Source of the DNA: Anaerosolibacter carboniphilus
GTDB lineage: Bacteria > Bacillota > Clostridia > Peptostreptococcales > Thermotaleaceae
Direction: 5' to 3'
Assembly: GCF_014205875.1 (NCBI RefSeq)
Contig: NZ_JACHEN010000034.1
Location: 1-58,931, forward strand
Length of the DNA: 58,931 bases
Below are positions 49,695 through 57,701 of the stretch, piece after piece (the stretch's first letter is position 1; every line of letters begins with the position of its first letter). The notes below the pieces were generated by a model. That model ran no database searches and had not been told where the DNA came from. It saw only the letters and a program-made list of their open reading frames with translations. The translations under genes and the position numbers were made by a program.

Positions 49695-50723
49695 CTACTT
49701 TTCCATGAGACTCCTAACATTCTTGATGACCAGATCCACGGTGCCGTCCCCATTTCTTTTGATCTCAAACTTCATCCTGTCTTCAAAATCTTCATAGTCT
49801 CCTTTGATTTCAATACCTGTGTCTGTTTTCATGGTCTTTCTTTTCATCTTCTTTTCAACGTATCTCTTGTCAATCTCAAATCTATCAGCATTGAGCCCTT
49901 CTTTGAAAAAGTGCTGTATGAAGTTTTGAGCCATATCTATATCAGTTCCGAATACATTCTGGGTAAACTTTTCTATATCTATTTCAGCTGAATGTTTTAA
50001 CGCTGTGGCCATTTCTTCCCGGACTTCCTGAGCTTTCTCGAAATCTTCTTTCAGGTTTTTTCTTGTCCACTTTTCAGTTATGTTTCTAAATGCCCTTGTT
50101 TTCTCTCTATCATCCACCAATACCTCACAGTTTAGGAATGTATGGGTAAAGTAAAGGGCTGCATCCTCATCTGCATAAGCCATGTTGTCCAGTACGATTA
50201 AATCAAAATCTGCATCTTCATCAACGGCTTTTATAAAAGCACACTGCTGAAGCTTCTGACCTGTTCCTGGTAGTCCAATGTGCTGGGGCAGGATTTCGTT
50301 TTTCAGTTTGTCATCCTGGAAGGTCACATTATGGATGTACGATGTTCTATAATCTAGCTTAAGGATTGCAATATACTCCTTCTCATGTGCAGTGTAGAAG
50401 CAAATAACCAAATCCCCTGACGATACAAGGTTGCTGGTTTTCATTGACTTAAACAACCGTTCCGCAATTCTTTGAGATGCCTCAATAAAGTTTCCTTTCT
50501 CCATGATTTCTGAGACTGCTTCCCTCACGGCGGTATCCCCACCCTTAAACTTGGCTGTTCTGTTATCCTCGCAATTTAGAGATTTTACAATGTGCCTTTC
50601 AAGAAACTCATGGATATCCTCATCGATCTCCTGCTCATAATCAGTCAATATTGGCCCATCTGCATTTCGATCCAAAACGTGCAATATTGCTTTTTTTATA
50701 ACCACAGAATCTATATCTCTCAT
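49695..50723 (-). CDS. Nucleoid-associated protein, NdpA/YejK family
   Basis: The 342-residue protein starts VVIKKAILHVLDRNADGPIL and has features of the 37-kDa nucleoid-associated protein family: FYTAHEKEYIAILKLDYRTS, GTGQKLQQCAFIKAVDED, and a C-terminal helical domain. Phage copies are common in Bacillota. It binds DNA in Escherichia coli; the role in phage is unclear. Confidence 0.85.
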   Translation of the reverse strand: MRDIDSVVIKKAILHVLDRNADGPILTDYEQEIDEDIHEFLERHIVKSLNCEDNRTAKFKGGDTAVREAVSEIMEKGNFIEASQRIAERLFKSMKTSNLVSSGDLVICFYTAHEKEYIAILKLDYRTSYIHNVTFQDDKLKNEILPQHIGLPGTGQKLQQCAFIKAVDEDADFDLIVLDNMAYADEDAALYFTHTFLNCEVLVDDREKTRAFRNITEKWTRKNLKEDFEKAQEVREEMATALKHSAEIDIEKFTQNVFGTDIDMAQNFIQHFFKEGLNADRFEIDKRYVEKKMKRKTMKTDTGIEIKGDYEDFEDRMKFEIKRNGDGTVDLVIKNVRSLMEK

Positions 50724-50742
50724 ATGTACCTCTCCCCTTCTT

Positions 50743-50940
50743 TTAAGCTATAGCTTGATATATTCTCTCTTTCACGGATATTGGTATTACATCACCGATT
50801 GCATAGTATAGTTTCTGTCCAGCCTTTTCAGCCTCATAATGTTTCTGAGCCATGCTAGAAAGCCTTTCAAATTCATCAAAATCACCGTTCATATGTCTCA
50901 CGATGCTTCGCAAGCAGTATTCAAGAATTTCAGGTTTCAC
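50743..50940 (-). CDS. Hypothetical phage protein, 65 residues
   Basis: A GTG start overlaps the stop of the preceding helix-turn-helix gene (GTGA). The product starts MKPEILEYCLRSIVRHMNGD and is helical. No domain was recognised. Confidence 0.6.
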   Translation of the reverse strand: MKPEILEYCLRSIVRHMNGDFDEFERLSSMAQKHYEAEKAGQKLYYAIGDVIPISVKERIYQAIA

Positions 50941-51092
50941 TTTGTATTCACCCCTAGCTCTTTAAGTTTTTTAGCCACGGAATCCCTTGAAATTTTGAGC
51001 TTGTAACCTATTTCAGTAAAACTATAACCCTGCTTTCTCAGTCGAATCATTTCCGGCGTAATTTTCTTCCAGTCGATGTGTCTTCCACCCAT
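50937..51092 (-). CDS. Small helix-turn-helix protein, 51 residues
   Basis: ATG at 51092 opens MGGRHIDWKKITPEMIRLRK, then GYSFTEIGYKLKISRDSVAK, a homeodomain-like helix-turn-helix. It is only the DNA-binding unit. A GGCGGTGAAGG site precedes it. It is translationally coupled to the next gene. Confidence 0.7.
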   Translation of the reverse strand: MGGRHIDWKKITPEMIRLRKQGYSFTEIGYKLKISRDSVAKKLKELGVNTK

Positions 51093-51104
51093 AACCTTCA
51101 CCGC

Positions 51105-51977
51105 CTATTTAAATAAAATCTCTTGTAAATCCTCATTTTCCTGTTTTGCTATGCTGCTCCTGATGCTCTCATCTGGCAGATAAATTGGTACCGCCATCTT
51201 TTCAATTCGGTTCTTAATCCTTTCATCATGGGCCAATTCCTCAATTGGAACATTGGATGTAAAAATCGTGATCTTCTTTCCTACCATCCTGCCATTGATG
51301 ATGTTGTAAAAGATCTCTGTAACCCATGTTTTTGGTGTTTCAACTCCTATGTCATCCAGGATGAGTACATCCACTGTTTTGATAGCATAAAGTAATTCAG
51401 TTTCAGTAATTTCACTTTCTTTGTTATATGTATTTTGAATGGCCTTGAGCAGATCCACTGTAGTGATGAACTTCACCCTTGCCATCTTTACTTTAACTAA
51501 GGCATTCCCCAAGCTTGCTGCAAGTCTTGTCTTCCCGGAACCCTTAACATAACTGTAGAAATAAATCCCCTTGCCTAACTCAGCCATGGTTTCATAATTG
51601 TTTACAAAGTTCGCCGCTGCTCTCTTTGCTAAAGTCGCCTTTGATTTATTCTCTTCCGTCGAGTACACCTCCGTGTCAAAGGACTTGATGGTTAGCTCAT
51701 AAAATTCTTTGGGTATGTTTGCAAACTCTAATTTCTTATCAACGATCTTTGCATCCCTGCACTTGCAAAAGGCTACGCTGTTCTTTTCCTGGTCAATGAT
51801 CATCCCTGATCCATCACACACAGAGAAGGGACAACTAGAAGTCGCATTCTGGCTCATTGACTCTTCCATCTTCTCCGATAAGCCCCTTTTCTTTCGCAAT
51901 TCGTTCAAGTCGTATAGATTCTTCTGAGGGCCCTGTCCTTCCAACACGCTTGCTATCGCTTCCATCTGATCCACCAC
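51105..51977 (-). CDS. DnaC-like replicative helicase loader
   Basis: The 290-residue protein has a Cys cluster (CPFSVC, CKCRD) at about residues 49-73, then an AAA+ ATPase with Walker A VKGSGKT (144-150) and Walker B LILDDIGVE. It loads the host DnaB helicase. The GTG start at 51977 gives 143 bp of overlap with the upstream replication gene; a later start at 51869 (MEESMSQNATSS) would shorten the overlap to 35 bp. The intact core is unaffected. Confidence 0.9.
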   Translation of the reverse strand: MVDQMEAIASVLEGQGPQKNLYDLNELRKKRGLSEKMEESMSQNATSSCPFSVCDGSGMIIDQEKNSVAFCKCRDAKIVDKKLEFANIPKEFYELTIKSFDTEVYSTEENKSKATLAKRAAANFVNNYETMAELGKGIYFYSYVKGSGKTRLAASLGNALVKVKMARVKFITTVDLLKAIQNTYNKESEITETELLYAIKTVDVLILDDIGVETPKTWVTEIFYNIINGRMVGKKITIFTSNVPIEELAHDERIKNRIEKMAVPIYLPDESIRSSIAKQENEDLQEILFK

Positions 51978-52845
51978 CTTTTGGTTTATAACCTCTCATT
52001 TGGTTCTCCAACTGAATTACTTTCTCCCTGAGTTTACTGGTAGAAAGGATATTGTTTTTCCAGAATCCATCACTTTGGCACCATAAGATGATCCTTTTGA
52101 TTTCATCAAAGCTATAGCCTTGACCAGCCTCACCACCTACAGGCCCGATCCTGTTGAGCTTATCGATTTCATCTACCCATTTTTCATACAGTGCAGAATT
52201 TCTTTCTGGTACCCGAGCCCGCTTATTATTGCTTTTAATTTTCGTGATGAGCAAATCCGTTAAGGCGGCTGCCATTAGGCTATAACTTTTTGATGCTTCA
52301 ACGTCTGGCTCCTCAGGAGGCTGACTAGGTATATTTTCTTCTGTAGAATTCTCTGTAGTAATCTCTGTAGTAGTCTCTGGTATCGTCGTTTCTTTTTGCG
52401 TTGAACGTGTTTCATCCTGACTTGAGCGTGTGTCATTTTGATTTGACCCTGTTTCATTTTGACTTGAGCGTGTTTCAACCCCATAGATTTGTATAGAATC
52501 AAGCTCTGCCAACCTTTCAAAGTTTAGAGTAAACCACCGAGTCTTATCATACTTCGCATCATTGTGGTTGCCTTCAATTATGTAGCCTTCATCCAGCAGC
52601 GCTTTTATAGCCCTGTTGATCGTTGAGATGCTCCAGAAGGGAAACGCCTTTTCCTGAATATCCCGTATGCTCTGATATGTCCATCTTTTACCGTCAATAA
52701 AGTTGTTGGATATGGAGATCCAAAACTCTATTTGTAGCAGCGTCAGACTTTCATTAAGACCTATCTCTGTGGCTAAGGCAGGATTTAATCGCGGTGCATT
52801 CGGTTCATTTAGTACAAAGAGTCTGTTCTCATTTCTTCTACTCAA
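51835..52845 (-). CDS. Phage replisome organizer (DnaD-like, winged helix)
   Basis: The 336-residue protein has an N-terminal winged helix (LNESLTLLQIEFWISISNNF, WTYQSIRDIQEKAFPFWSIS, TINRAIKALLDEGYIIEGNH), a low-complexity linker rich in Thr/Ser/Gln/Glu (about residues 125-180) and a C-terminal DnaD-like region (YEKWVDEIDKLN, YSFDEIKRIILWCQSDGFWK). Phage proteins of this type bind the origin and work with the DnaC-like loader. A Ser/Gln repeat (RSSQNETGSNQNDTRSSQDE) fills the linker. Confidence 0.85.
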   Translation of the reverse strand: MSRRNENRLFVLNEPNAPRLNPALATEIGLNESLTLLQIEFWISISNNFIDGKRWTYQSIRDIQEKAFPFWSISTINRAIKALLDEGYIIEGNHNDAKYDKTRWFTLNFERLAELDSIQIYGVETRSSQNETGSNQNDTRSSQDETRSTQKETTIPETTTEITTENSTEENIPSQPPEEPDVEASKSYSLMAAALTDLLITKIKSNNKRARVPERNSALYEKWVDEIDKLNRIGPVGGEAGQGYSFDEIKRIILWCQSDGFWKNNILSTSKLREKVIQLENQMRGYKPKGGGSDGSDSKRVGRTGPSEESIRLERIAKEKGLIGEDGRVNEPECDF

Positions 52846-52860
52846 AATATCACCTCACTT

Positions 52861-53013
52861 TCAGCAGATATTTATTGAAATCCAATGCATAAATAAAATG
52901 AGTATTGGTAATCCTAGAAATAAGAAAAATATTATTTTCCTTGCCTTGTATCGTTTTCTAAACTTGAGCGGAGTATGACCCCGCTCTATGTAAGGAATAA
53001 TTGGTTTTCCCAT
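52861..53013 (-). CDS. Small membrane protein, 50 residues
   Basis: ATG at 53013 follows GGAGGATTCT, so the start lies 22 codons inside the longest frame. The product starts MGKPIIPYIERGHTPLKFRK, a basic segment, then one membrane helix (IIFFLFLGLPILILFMHWI). Its function is unknown. Confidence 0.6.
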   Translation of the reverse strand: MGKPIIPYIERGHTPLKFRKRYKARKIIFFLFLGLPILILFMHWISINIC

Positions 53014-53072
53014 AGAATCCTCCATTGAAATTGGGTAATAGCCATGATATAATGGCCGTAGGTTAATATTTT

Positions 53073-53207
53073 TTAACACGCCGACCTCTTAACAGTTGCA
53101 GCTGTCGAGTGGTCTTTTTCTTTGTCAAAATCCTTGAATCTGCCATTCTCCACAATTGATACTAAATTAAAGTTTTCATATAACCATATAGCCAATTGAA
53201 TGCTCAT
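53073..53207 (-). CDS. Small phage protein, 44 residues
   Basis: ATG at 53207 follows a clear GGAGGTGTATAGG. The product starts MSIQLAIWLYENFNLVSIVE; no domain was recognised. It is next to the Xre-type gene and probably co-transcribed. Confidence 0.55.
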   Translation of the reverse strand: MSIQLAIWLYENFNLVSIVENGRFKDFDKEKDHSTAATVKRSAC

Positions 53208-53219
53208 CCTATACACCTC

Positions 53220-53741
53220 CTATCGTTTATAGCTTTTGCTTCTCAGTTTACGGTTCATTCGTTTCTCCAAAGACTTAATATCTAACTCAAATTGTTCAGC
53301 CATGGTAATGAAGTGAAGCTTTATTGCCGGCAATACATCGGCGATCTGTTCCTCTGCACTCATGACTTCTTCCCACTGTTGACTAGAGAATTGATCTCTT
53401 GACTTTTTATTCTTCAGTAATTTTTTCAAGGTCTGGGTGTGCTTTATAAGCTCCGCTGACTCTTCTATCAAACTATCAAGGACCACCAAAACATTATCAT
53501 CCACATTATTTAGTACTGGCACGTTGAAAAACTCACTCCCTTTTTCATATAGATGCTCTGCTATGATCCTTGGGCTATTTAATACTGCAGCTGCTCTTTC
53601 AACCACATCATCCGGCATAGGTAACTCTTTGTTTTCATATTTCGACCATGTTGCTTGTGTCACACCTACTTGTCCTGCAATGGCTATTTGTTGGATTCCA
53701 ACCATAAGCCTAGTCTCTTTGACTAATTCGGCTACGCACAT
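53220..53741 (-). CDS. Xre-family regulator with helical C-terminal domain
   Basis: The 173-residue protein has an N-terminal HTH: VGIQQIAIAGQVGVTQATWS, KYENKELPMPDDVVERAAAV. The C-terminal ~100 residues are helical with Lys clusters. It is separate from the cI-type repressor and lies in the early operon, so it may be a second switch or an antirepressor. The 213-bp gap upstream holds inverted repeats such as ATTCC-TAGAT-GGAAT. Confidence 0.75.
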   Translation of the reverse strand: MCVAELVKETRLMVGIQQIAIAGQVGVTQATWSKYENKELPMPDDVVERAAAVLNSPRIIAEHLYEKGSEFFNVPVLNNVDDNVLVVLDSLIEESAELIKHTQTLKKLLKNKKSRDQFSSQQWEEVMSAEEQIADVLPAIKLHFITMAEQFELDIKSLEKRMNRKLRSKSYKR

Positions 53742-53955
53742 CCTATGTCACCTTCTTTCAGTAATTATAAATTTAGCTTTATATATTCCTAGATGGAATA
53801 CCAGTTTGTGGGATTATTCTTAGGAAGTTGTTATACTAAGAATATAAGCTTCGTATTAACAACTCATCTGACAATCCTATCTTACAAACCAATTCTTTCC
53901 GATGCTTCTGACTCACCCAGGAGCATCCTCACCTTTTTCTTACAAGCAGATCCTT

Positions 53956-54123
53956 TCATAAATAAGTGTTGATGATATTCTCAATCTCATCAATAACCAT
54001 ACTTACTCCAAGTTCTTGTCCTAACGCAAGAGTCGGATCATCACTCTCCTTTACGACTTCTTGAATCATGTTTTTACATCTAGCCAATGCTTCGTACAGT
54101 CTCTCAACAACGTATTTATCCAT
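53956..54123 (-). CDS. Hypothetical phage protein, 55 residues
   Basis: ATG at 54123 follows GAGGTGAACGG. The helical product starts MDKYVVERLYEALARCKNMI and is acidic. No domain was recognised, though it looks like a real early-operon gene. Confidence 0.6.
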   Translation of the reverse strand: MDKYVVERLYEALARCKNMIQEVVKESDDPTLALGQELGVSMVIDEIENIINTYL

Positions 54124-54170
54124 CCGTTCACCTCGCTTTCGTTGATTAACTGGTTATTATGCGATCATAA

Positions 54171-54395
54171 TTAAGCAGTTTTTATAGGGCTTCTAATTTC
54201 TATTATTGATTGAATACAAGGGTTTAGACATTTGTTATGGATTATTACACCACCTGAATATATTGGGAACTGATTAAGAGTTATACTTGTTGGTATTCTG
54301 ACTTTCCCCCCATCCTTTTTTATCACGACATCTTTTCCACAATGAACACACTTAGGTAATTCTTTCGGTTTAGTGACCTTAGATTTTGTCTTCAT
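54171..54395 (-). CDS. Small zinc-ribbon-like protein
   Basis: ATG at 54395 follows GGGAGGAGTATG. The 74-residue product has CVHCGKDV near residue 20 and a CLNPC stretch near the end, suggesting zinc binding. No family was recognised. Confidence 0.6.
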   Translation of the reverse strand: MKTKSKVTKPKELPKCVHCGKDVVIKKDGGKVRIPTSITLNQFPIYSGGVIIHNKCLNPCIQSIIEIRSPIKTA

Positions 54396-54437
54396 AAAAC
54401 ATACTCCTCCCATAAATACTTATTTAGTTCCCTTTAC

Positions 54438-54656
54438 TTAAGAAACCATGTTTTCCTCTGCCCACTTGATAAACGCTTGCTTCGGAATAATAATTCTTTT
54501 ACCAGACAATTGCCTATCTAGTTTTGGGAATCCATCACTGTGAACTAACTCTGATGCTTTTGGTATAGAAATTTGAAGAACATCTGCAAGATCAGATACT
54601 TTTAGAAATAAAGGTAAGTCGTCTACGCTCTTGTATACTTTCTTTGTAGCTGCCAA
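54438..54656 (-). CDS. Excisionase-like HTH_17 (MerR-type) protein
   Basis: The 72-residue product contains LFLKVSDLADVLQISIPKAS, ELVHSDGFPKLDRQLSGKRI, the small winged HTH of excisionases and DNA-binding adaptors. Since the prophage integrase is Tn916-like, this could be its Xis, but the gene lies in the early operon and could be a regulator. Confidence 0.72.
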   Translation of the reverse strand: MAATKKVYKSVDDLPLFLKVSDLADVLQISIPKASELVHSDGFPKLDRQLSGKRIIIPKQAFIKWAEENMVS

Positions 54657-54685
54657 AGTTTACACCTCCTTTTGATTTAATTTTG

Positions 54686-54907
54686 TTATGAAGTTCTTAT
54701 TGTTCCTTTACGACACATCGTATCTAAAAAAATATCGTCTCCTTCATAACCTAAAATATTCTTAATCCGAGTTGCTACAATAAATGATGGGTTTTTGCGT
54801 CCTAACTCGATATTAGTATAAGTAGCTCTGTTTATATTTGCCATATTTGCAATTTCTTCATGTGTAAGACCTTTCTCTAATCTAATTTGTTTTAACTTTT
54901 CTCTCAT
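54686..54907 (-). CDS. Cro-like Xre regulator
   Basis: ATG at 54907 follows GGAGGTGAAACT, so the frame's first methionine (54979) is not used. The 73-residue protein MREKLKQIRLEKGLTHEEIA then NMANINRATYTNIELGRKNP is a complete small HTH. It faces the cI-like gene across the switch region and probably acts as Cro. Confidence 0.82.
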   Translation of the reverse strand: MREKLKQIRLEKGLTHEEIANMANINRATYTNIELGRKNPSFIVATRIKNILGYEGDDIFLDTMCRKGTIRTS

Positions 54908-55077
54908 AGTTTCACCTCCGATCGTGTCGCTAAGGAACATTCTTAATATTATATTAGTTCCTTTTAGACACATTGTCAAGCTGTTTTTTAAAATAATTCT
55001 GTTTTTTGTTCATTATAGACACTAATGTTTATTTTAGACACATTTAAAAGTAAAATATAATCAAGGCGGTGAGCTCG
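54908..55077. promoter_or_regulatory. Lysis/lysogeny switch region
   Basis: This gap separates the divergent Cro-like and cI-like genes. TAGACAC occurs three times (in TTTTAGACACATT near 54964 and 55033 and in ATTATAGACACTAA near 55014), and TAGCGACAC once in inverse orientation near 54923, consistent with operators. AAGGAAC (54932) and GTTCCTT (54957) form an inverted repeat. For cI, TTAGAC and TATAAT (55056-55061) are 16 bp apart, though TATAAT lies very near the start codon. Confidence 0.7.
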
Positions 55078-55467
55078 ATGAACTTTGGTGAAAGATTAAA
55101 ACTCTTGAGAGATGAAAAAGATTTAACGCAACAAGATCTAGCTGACTATCTTGGTGTCGGTCGTCCTACTATAGCAGGATATGAAACAAAAGGTAAACAG
55201 CCTGATCATGAAAAATTAATAAAACTAGCTAATTACTTTAATGTTTCCGTAGATTTTTTACTTGGTCAAGCAGATATAAGAAATTCTGCTGATCATATCA
55301 AATATGCAGTTAAAGATGATAAGGAATTAGCAGAGTTTTGGGATGCAATGAAAGAAAGGGAGAGTCTACAGATTCTATTTAAGCAAGCAAAGAATCTAGA
55401 TGATAAAGATATTAAGCAGATGATTAGAATTATAAAAGCTATTGAAGATGAAGAATCAAATGAATAA
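55078..55467 (+). CDS. cI-like Xre repressor
   Basis: ATG at 55078 follows AAGGCGG; a GTG nine bases upstream is less likely. The 129-residue protein has HTH_3 (NFGERLKLLRDEKDLTQQDL, ADYLGVGRPTIAGYETKGKQ) and a C-terminal helical domain (about residues 70-129) without a peptidase domain. Repression would be relieved by the ImmA-like protease next door, not by RecA self-cleavage. Confidence 0.87.
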   Translation: MNFGERLKLLRDEKDLTQQDLADYLGVGRPTIAGYETKGKQPDHEKLIKLANYFNVSVDFLLGQADIRNSADHIKYAVKDDKELAEFWDAMKERESLQILFKQAKNLDDKDIKQMIRIIKAIEDEESNE

Positions 55468-55504
55468 ACAACTAAATAGTGTTTTGTCATAAGGGGGAAT
55501 AGAC

Positions 55505-55828
55505 ATGATTGATGTTTTAGGTGCATCGCTGTTAAGGGGCTTGATGTGCAAAGATATTCCGTTTCATGATGTTATGAATGCTTTTAATATAAAAACTACG
55601 ATCGCATTTAACATGAGCTCCAAAATTCATGGTTTTGTATATGTAAGCAAGAAAGGAAATTATCATATAATACTGAATGGAAATATAAGCTATGAGACAC
55701 AATGCCATACATTTCTACATGAGATCAACCACATACTTAGAGACTTGCCACAAATGAATTACATAATAGGATTAGATATGCAGCATGAAAGGTTCGAAAT
55801 GGAAGCTGATAAGTTAGCTTTCTTGTAG
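55505..55828 (+). CDS. ImmA/IrrE-like metalloprotease
   Basis: The 107-residue protein has the zinc site HEINH (in TFLHEINHIL) and a third ligand in FEMEADKLA. In ICEBs1 and related phages ImmA cleaves the cI-type repressor ImmR to trigger induction. Gene order (repressor, protease, integrase) matches ICEBs1 immunity. The protein is shorter than typical ImmA (about 125-170 residues), ending soon after the third ligand. Confidence 0.82.
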   Translation: MIDVLGASLLRGLMCKDIPFHDVMNAFNIKTTIAFNMSSKIHGFVYVSKKGNYHIILNGNISYETQCHTFLHEINHILRDLPQMNYIIGLDMQHERFEMEADKLAFL

Positions 55829-55854
55829 AACTTATTTTTTTTAAAACTCAACAC

Positions 55855-55867
55855 CGAACATATGTAC
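55855..55867. promoter_or_regulatory. LexA-like box upstream of the integrase
   Basis: CGAACATATGTAC matches the Bacillota SOS box (GAAC-N4-GTTC) with one mismatch, 47 bp before the integrase start. It might put integrase transcription under SOS control. One mismatch leaves this uncertain. Confidence 0.4.
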
Positions 55868-55913
55868 TGCGTTATGGTTATATAGGAAAATTTAAGAAGG
55901 CAGGTGAAAAAAC

Positions 55914-57179
55914 ATGCCCAACAAAAGAGGACAAGGTGAAGGGAGCATTCGAAAAAGAGGTGATGGCACTTGGGAGGCTCGCTACACCATAGGTAAAGAC
56001 GAAAATGGAAAGCAAATCAGAAAAAGTGTTTATGGACATGGTAGGCAGGAAGTAGCACAAAAGTTGACTAAAATCCTTAATGAGATTAATTCAGGATTAT
56101 ATGTAGAGCCTACGAAAATGACTGTAAATGATTGGTTAAATACCTGGCTTAAGGAATATAAGATGCCTTCTTTAAAAGCAAAGACATACGACAGCTATGC
56201 GCATACCATAGATTATTTTATTAGACCTATAATAGGACATATCGTATTAAAAGATCTGCGACCAGATCAAGTTCAAAGTATGCTTAATGAAATAAAAAAT
56301 CGCCTACCTGTAAGAACCTCTGTCGCCATATCCAAGCTTGAAGAAGAATTAAAGGGTAGTACTACCCCTAAACAGAAAAAAGTAATTACAGCTCAAATAG
56401 AAGCTCTAAAAGACGATAAGATATCATCAAGAACTGTAAAGTACGTGCACATCATTCTAAATGGCGCACTTAAGCAAGCTCTTAAAAATAATCTAGTTGT
56501 CAGAAATGTGTGCGAAGCTGTCAATGTTCCAAAAAAAGACGATAAAAAAGAAATAAAGGTTCTTACTATTGATAGCCAGAAGAAATTCTTAGATGCTATT
56601 AAAGGTCATAGATTAGAAGCTGCATTTATGTTAAATATCTCCACTGGGGTAAGAGTTGGTGAGCTACTCGGATTAACCTGGCCTAATGTGGACTTTGATG
56701 AGAATACAATTCGAATTACACAGACTGTATCTCGTGTTAAAAATTCAGCTACAGGGAAATCCAGTTTACAGTTTAGCACCCCTAAGACTGAAAAAAGTAA
56801 AAGAACAATTCCTCTTCTTCCACAGGCAGTAGAATTATTAAAAAAGCACAAAGAGCTGCAAGACGAGCAAAAGGCAGAAATAGAAGAAGGGTATGCACCT
56901 CATAACCTTGTATTCTGTACAGAGCTAGGTAATCCTATCGATCCAAAGAACTACTCAAGATCTTTTAATGCCATACTTAAAGCAGCTGCGATAGATCACA
57001 TCAACCTACACGCATTAAGACACACCTTTGCGACCAGGGGATTAGAAAATGGGATAGAATTAAAAGTAATGCAGGAACTCCTAGGACATTCTAGCATTAT
57101 GCTAACAGCTGACACCTATAGCCATGTGTTGCCTGATAAGAAAAGAAAAGCCATAGATAAGTTAAAAAACATCTTTTAA
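55914..57179 (+). CDS. int: Prophage tyrosine integrase (Tn916/ICE type)
   Basis: The 421-residue protein has an N-terminal AP2-like arm-binding domain (GEGSIRKRGDGTWEARYTIG), a SAM-like core-binding domain with an added Lys/Glu-rich helical insert (about residues 130-170), and a catalytic domain with Arg247 (STGVRVGEL), His366/Arg369 (HALRHTFA), His392 and Tyr402 (DTYSHV). It is transcribed toward attR, 89 bp away. The arm-binding domain fits the GGGGTA repeats at both prophage ends. Confidence 0.93.
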   Translation: MPNKRGQGEGSIRKRGDGTWEARYTIGKDENGKQIRKSVYGHGRQEVAQKLTKILNEINSGLYVEPTKMTVNDWLNTWLKEYKMPSLKAKTYDSYAHTIDYFIRPIIGHIVLKDLRPDQVQSMLNEIKNRLPVRTSVAISKLEEELKGSTTPKQKKVITAQIEALKDDKISSRTVKYVHIILNGALKQALKNNLVVRNVCEAVNVPKKDDKKEIKVLTIDSQKKFLDAIKGHRLEAAFMLNISTGVRVGELLGLTWPNVDFDENTIRITQTVSRVKNSATGKSSLQFSTPKTEKSKRTIPLLPQAVELLKKHKELQDEQKAEIEEGYAPHNLVFCTELGNPIDPKNYSRSFNAILKAAAIDHINLHALRHTFATRGLENGIELKVMQELLGHSSIMLTADTYSHVLPDKKRKAIDKLKNIF

Positions 57180-57200
57180 CTTTTTATTTGCAACTTCGTA

Positions 57201-57217
57201 GGGGTACTGTAGGGGTA
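57201..57217 (+). repeat. Right integrase arm-type sites (GGGGTA x2)
   Basis: GTAGGGGTACTGTAGGGGTA carries the hexamer at 57201 and 57212, in the same orientation and with 11-bp spacing, matching the three copies at the left end. Confidence 0.65.
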
Positions 57218-57227
57218 AAACAGAAAA

Positions 57228-57259
57228 AACACTTGTAAGGTTTAAACCCTACAAGTGTT
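57228..57259. terminator. Terminator between integrase and tRNA-Arg
   Basis: AACACTTGTA and TACAAGTGTT form a 10-bp stem around a GGTTTAAACC-type loop that can extend it. It follows the integrase stop and could also terminate the leftward tRNA operon, replacing the native terminator displaced to repeat C. Confidence 0.75.
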
Positions 57260-57267
57260 CATTTTAC

Positions 57268-57344
57268 TGGTGCGCCCAGAGAGATTCGAACTCCCGACCT
57301 TCTGATTCGTAGTCAGACACTCTATCCAGCTGAGCTATGAGCGC
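57268..57344 (-). tRNA. tRNA-Arg (ACG), prophage attachment site
   Basis: Full cloverleaf with anticodon loop CTACGAA, T-arm GTTCGAATC and encoded CCA. Its 3' half, from the anticodon, is the 47-bp attB/attR core found also at 20850. The gene stays intact because the prophage end supplies the 3' half. Confidence 0.96.
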
Positions 57345-57353
57345 ATATTAAGT

Positions 57354-57428
<75 letters not shown>

Positions 57429-57435
57429 AAATAAA

Positions 57436-57511
57436 TGGTGACCCATCCGCGGCTCGAACGCGGGACACCTTGATTAAAAGTCAAGTGCTCTACCTGCTGA
57501 GCTAATGGGTC
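57436..57511 (-). tRNA. tRNA-Lys (TTT)
   Basis: Anticodon TTT in loop CTTTTAA, T-arm GTTCGAGCC, CCA encoded. Confidence 0.95.
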
Positions 57512-57530
57512 ATAACATTTTTAAAAAAGA

Positions 57531-57606
57531 TGGCTGGGGTAGCTGGACTCGAACCAACGAATGCCAGAGTCAAAGTCTGGTGCCTTACCGGCTTGGCTAT
57601 ACCCCA
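57531..57606 (-). tRNA. tRNA-Gln (TTG)
   Basis: Anticodon TTG in loop CTTTGAC, T-arm GTTCGAGTC, CCA encoded. Confidence 0.95.
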
Positions 57607-57617
57607 ATGTTATTTTG

Positions 57618-57694
57618 TGGGGTGGCTGATGGGAATCGAACCCACGAGTGCAGGAGCCACAATCCTGTGTCTTAACCGCTTGACTACAGCCACC
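57618..57694 (-). tRNA. tRNA-His (GTG)
   Basis: Anticodon GTG in loop TTGTGGC. The extra G at the 5' end pairs with C73, the identity element of tRNA-His. CCA is encoded. Confidence 0.95.
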
Positions 57695-57701
57695 ATAATA
57701 A

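Larger units (their letters stand above)
20850..57314. mobile_element. ~36.4 kb prophage with contractile tail, integrated in tRNA-Arg
   Basis: A 47-bp exact direct repeat bounds the region; the right copy lies inside the intact tRNA-Arg(ACG) gene. Leftward genes, in transcription order, are regulation, replication, PcfJ/PcfK, ArpU-type activator, terminase, portal, protease, capsid, connectors, sheath, tube, tape measure, baseplate, fibre, amidase, holin. Rightward genes are cI-like repressor, ImmA-like protease and integrase. All modules look intact, so the phage may still be inducible. Confidence 0.93.
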
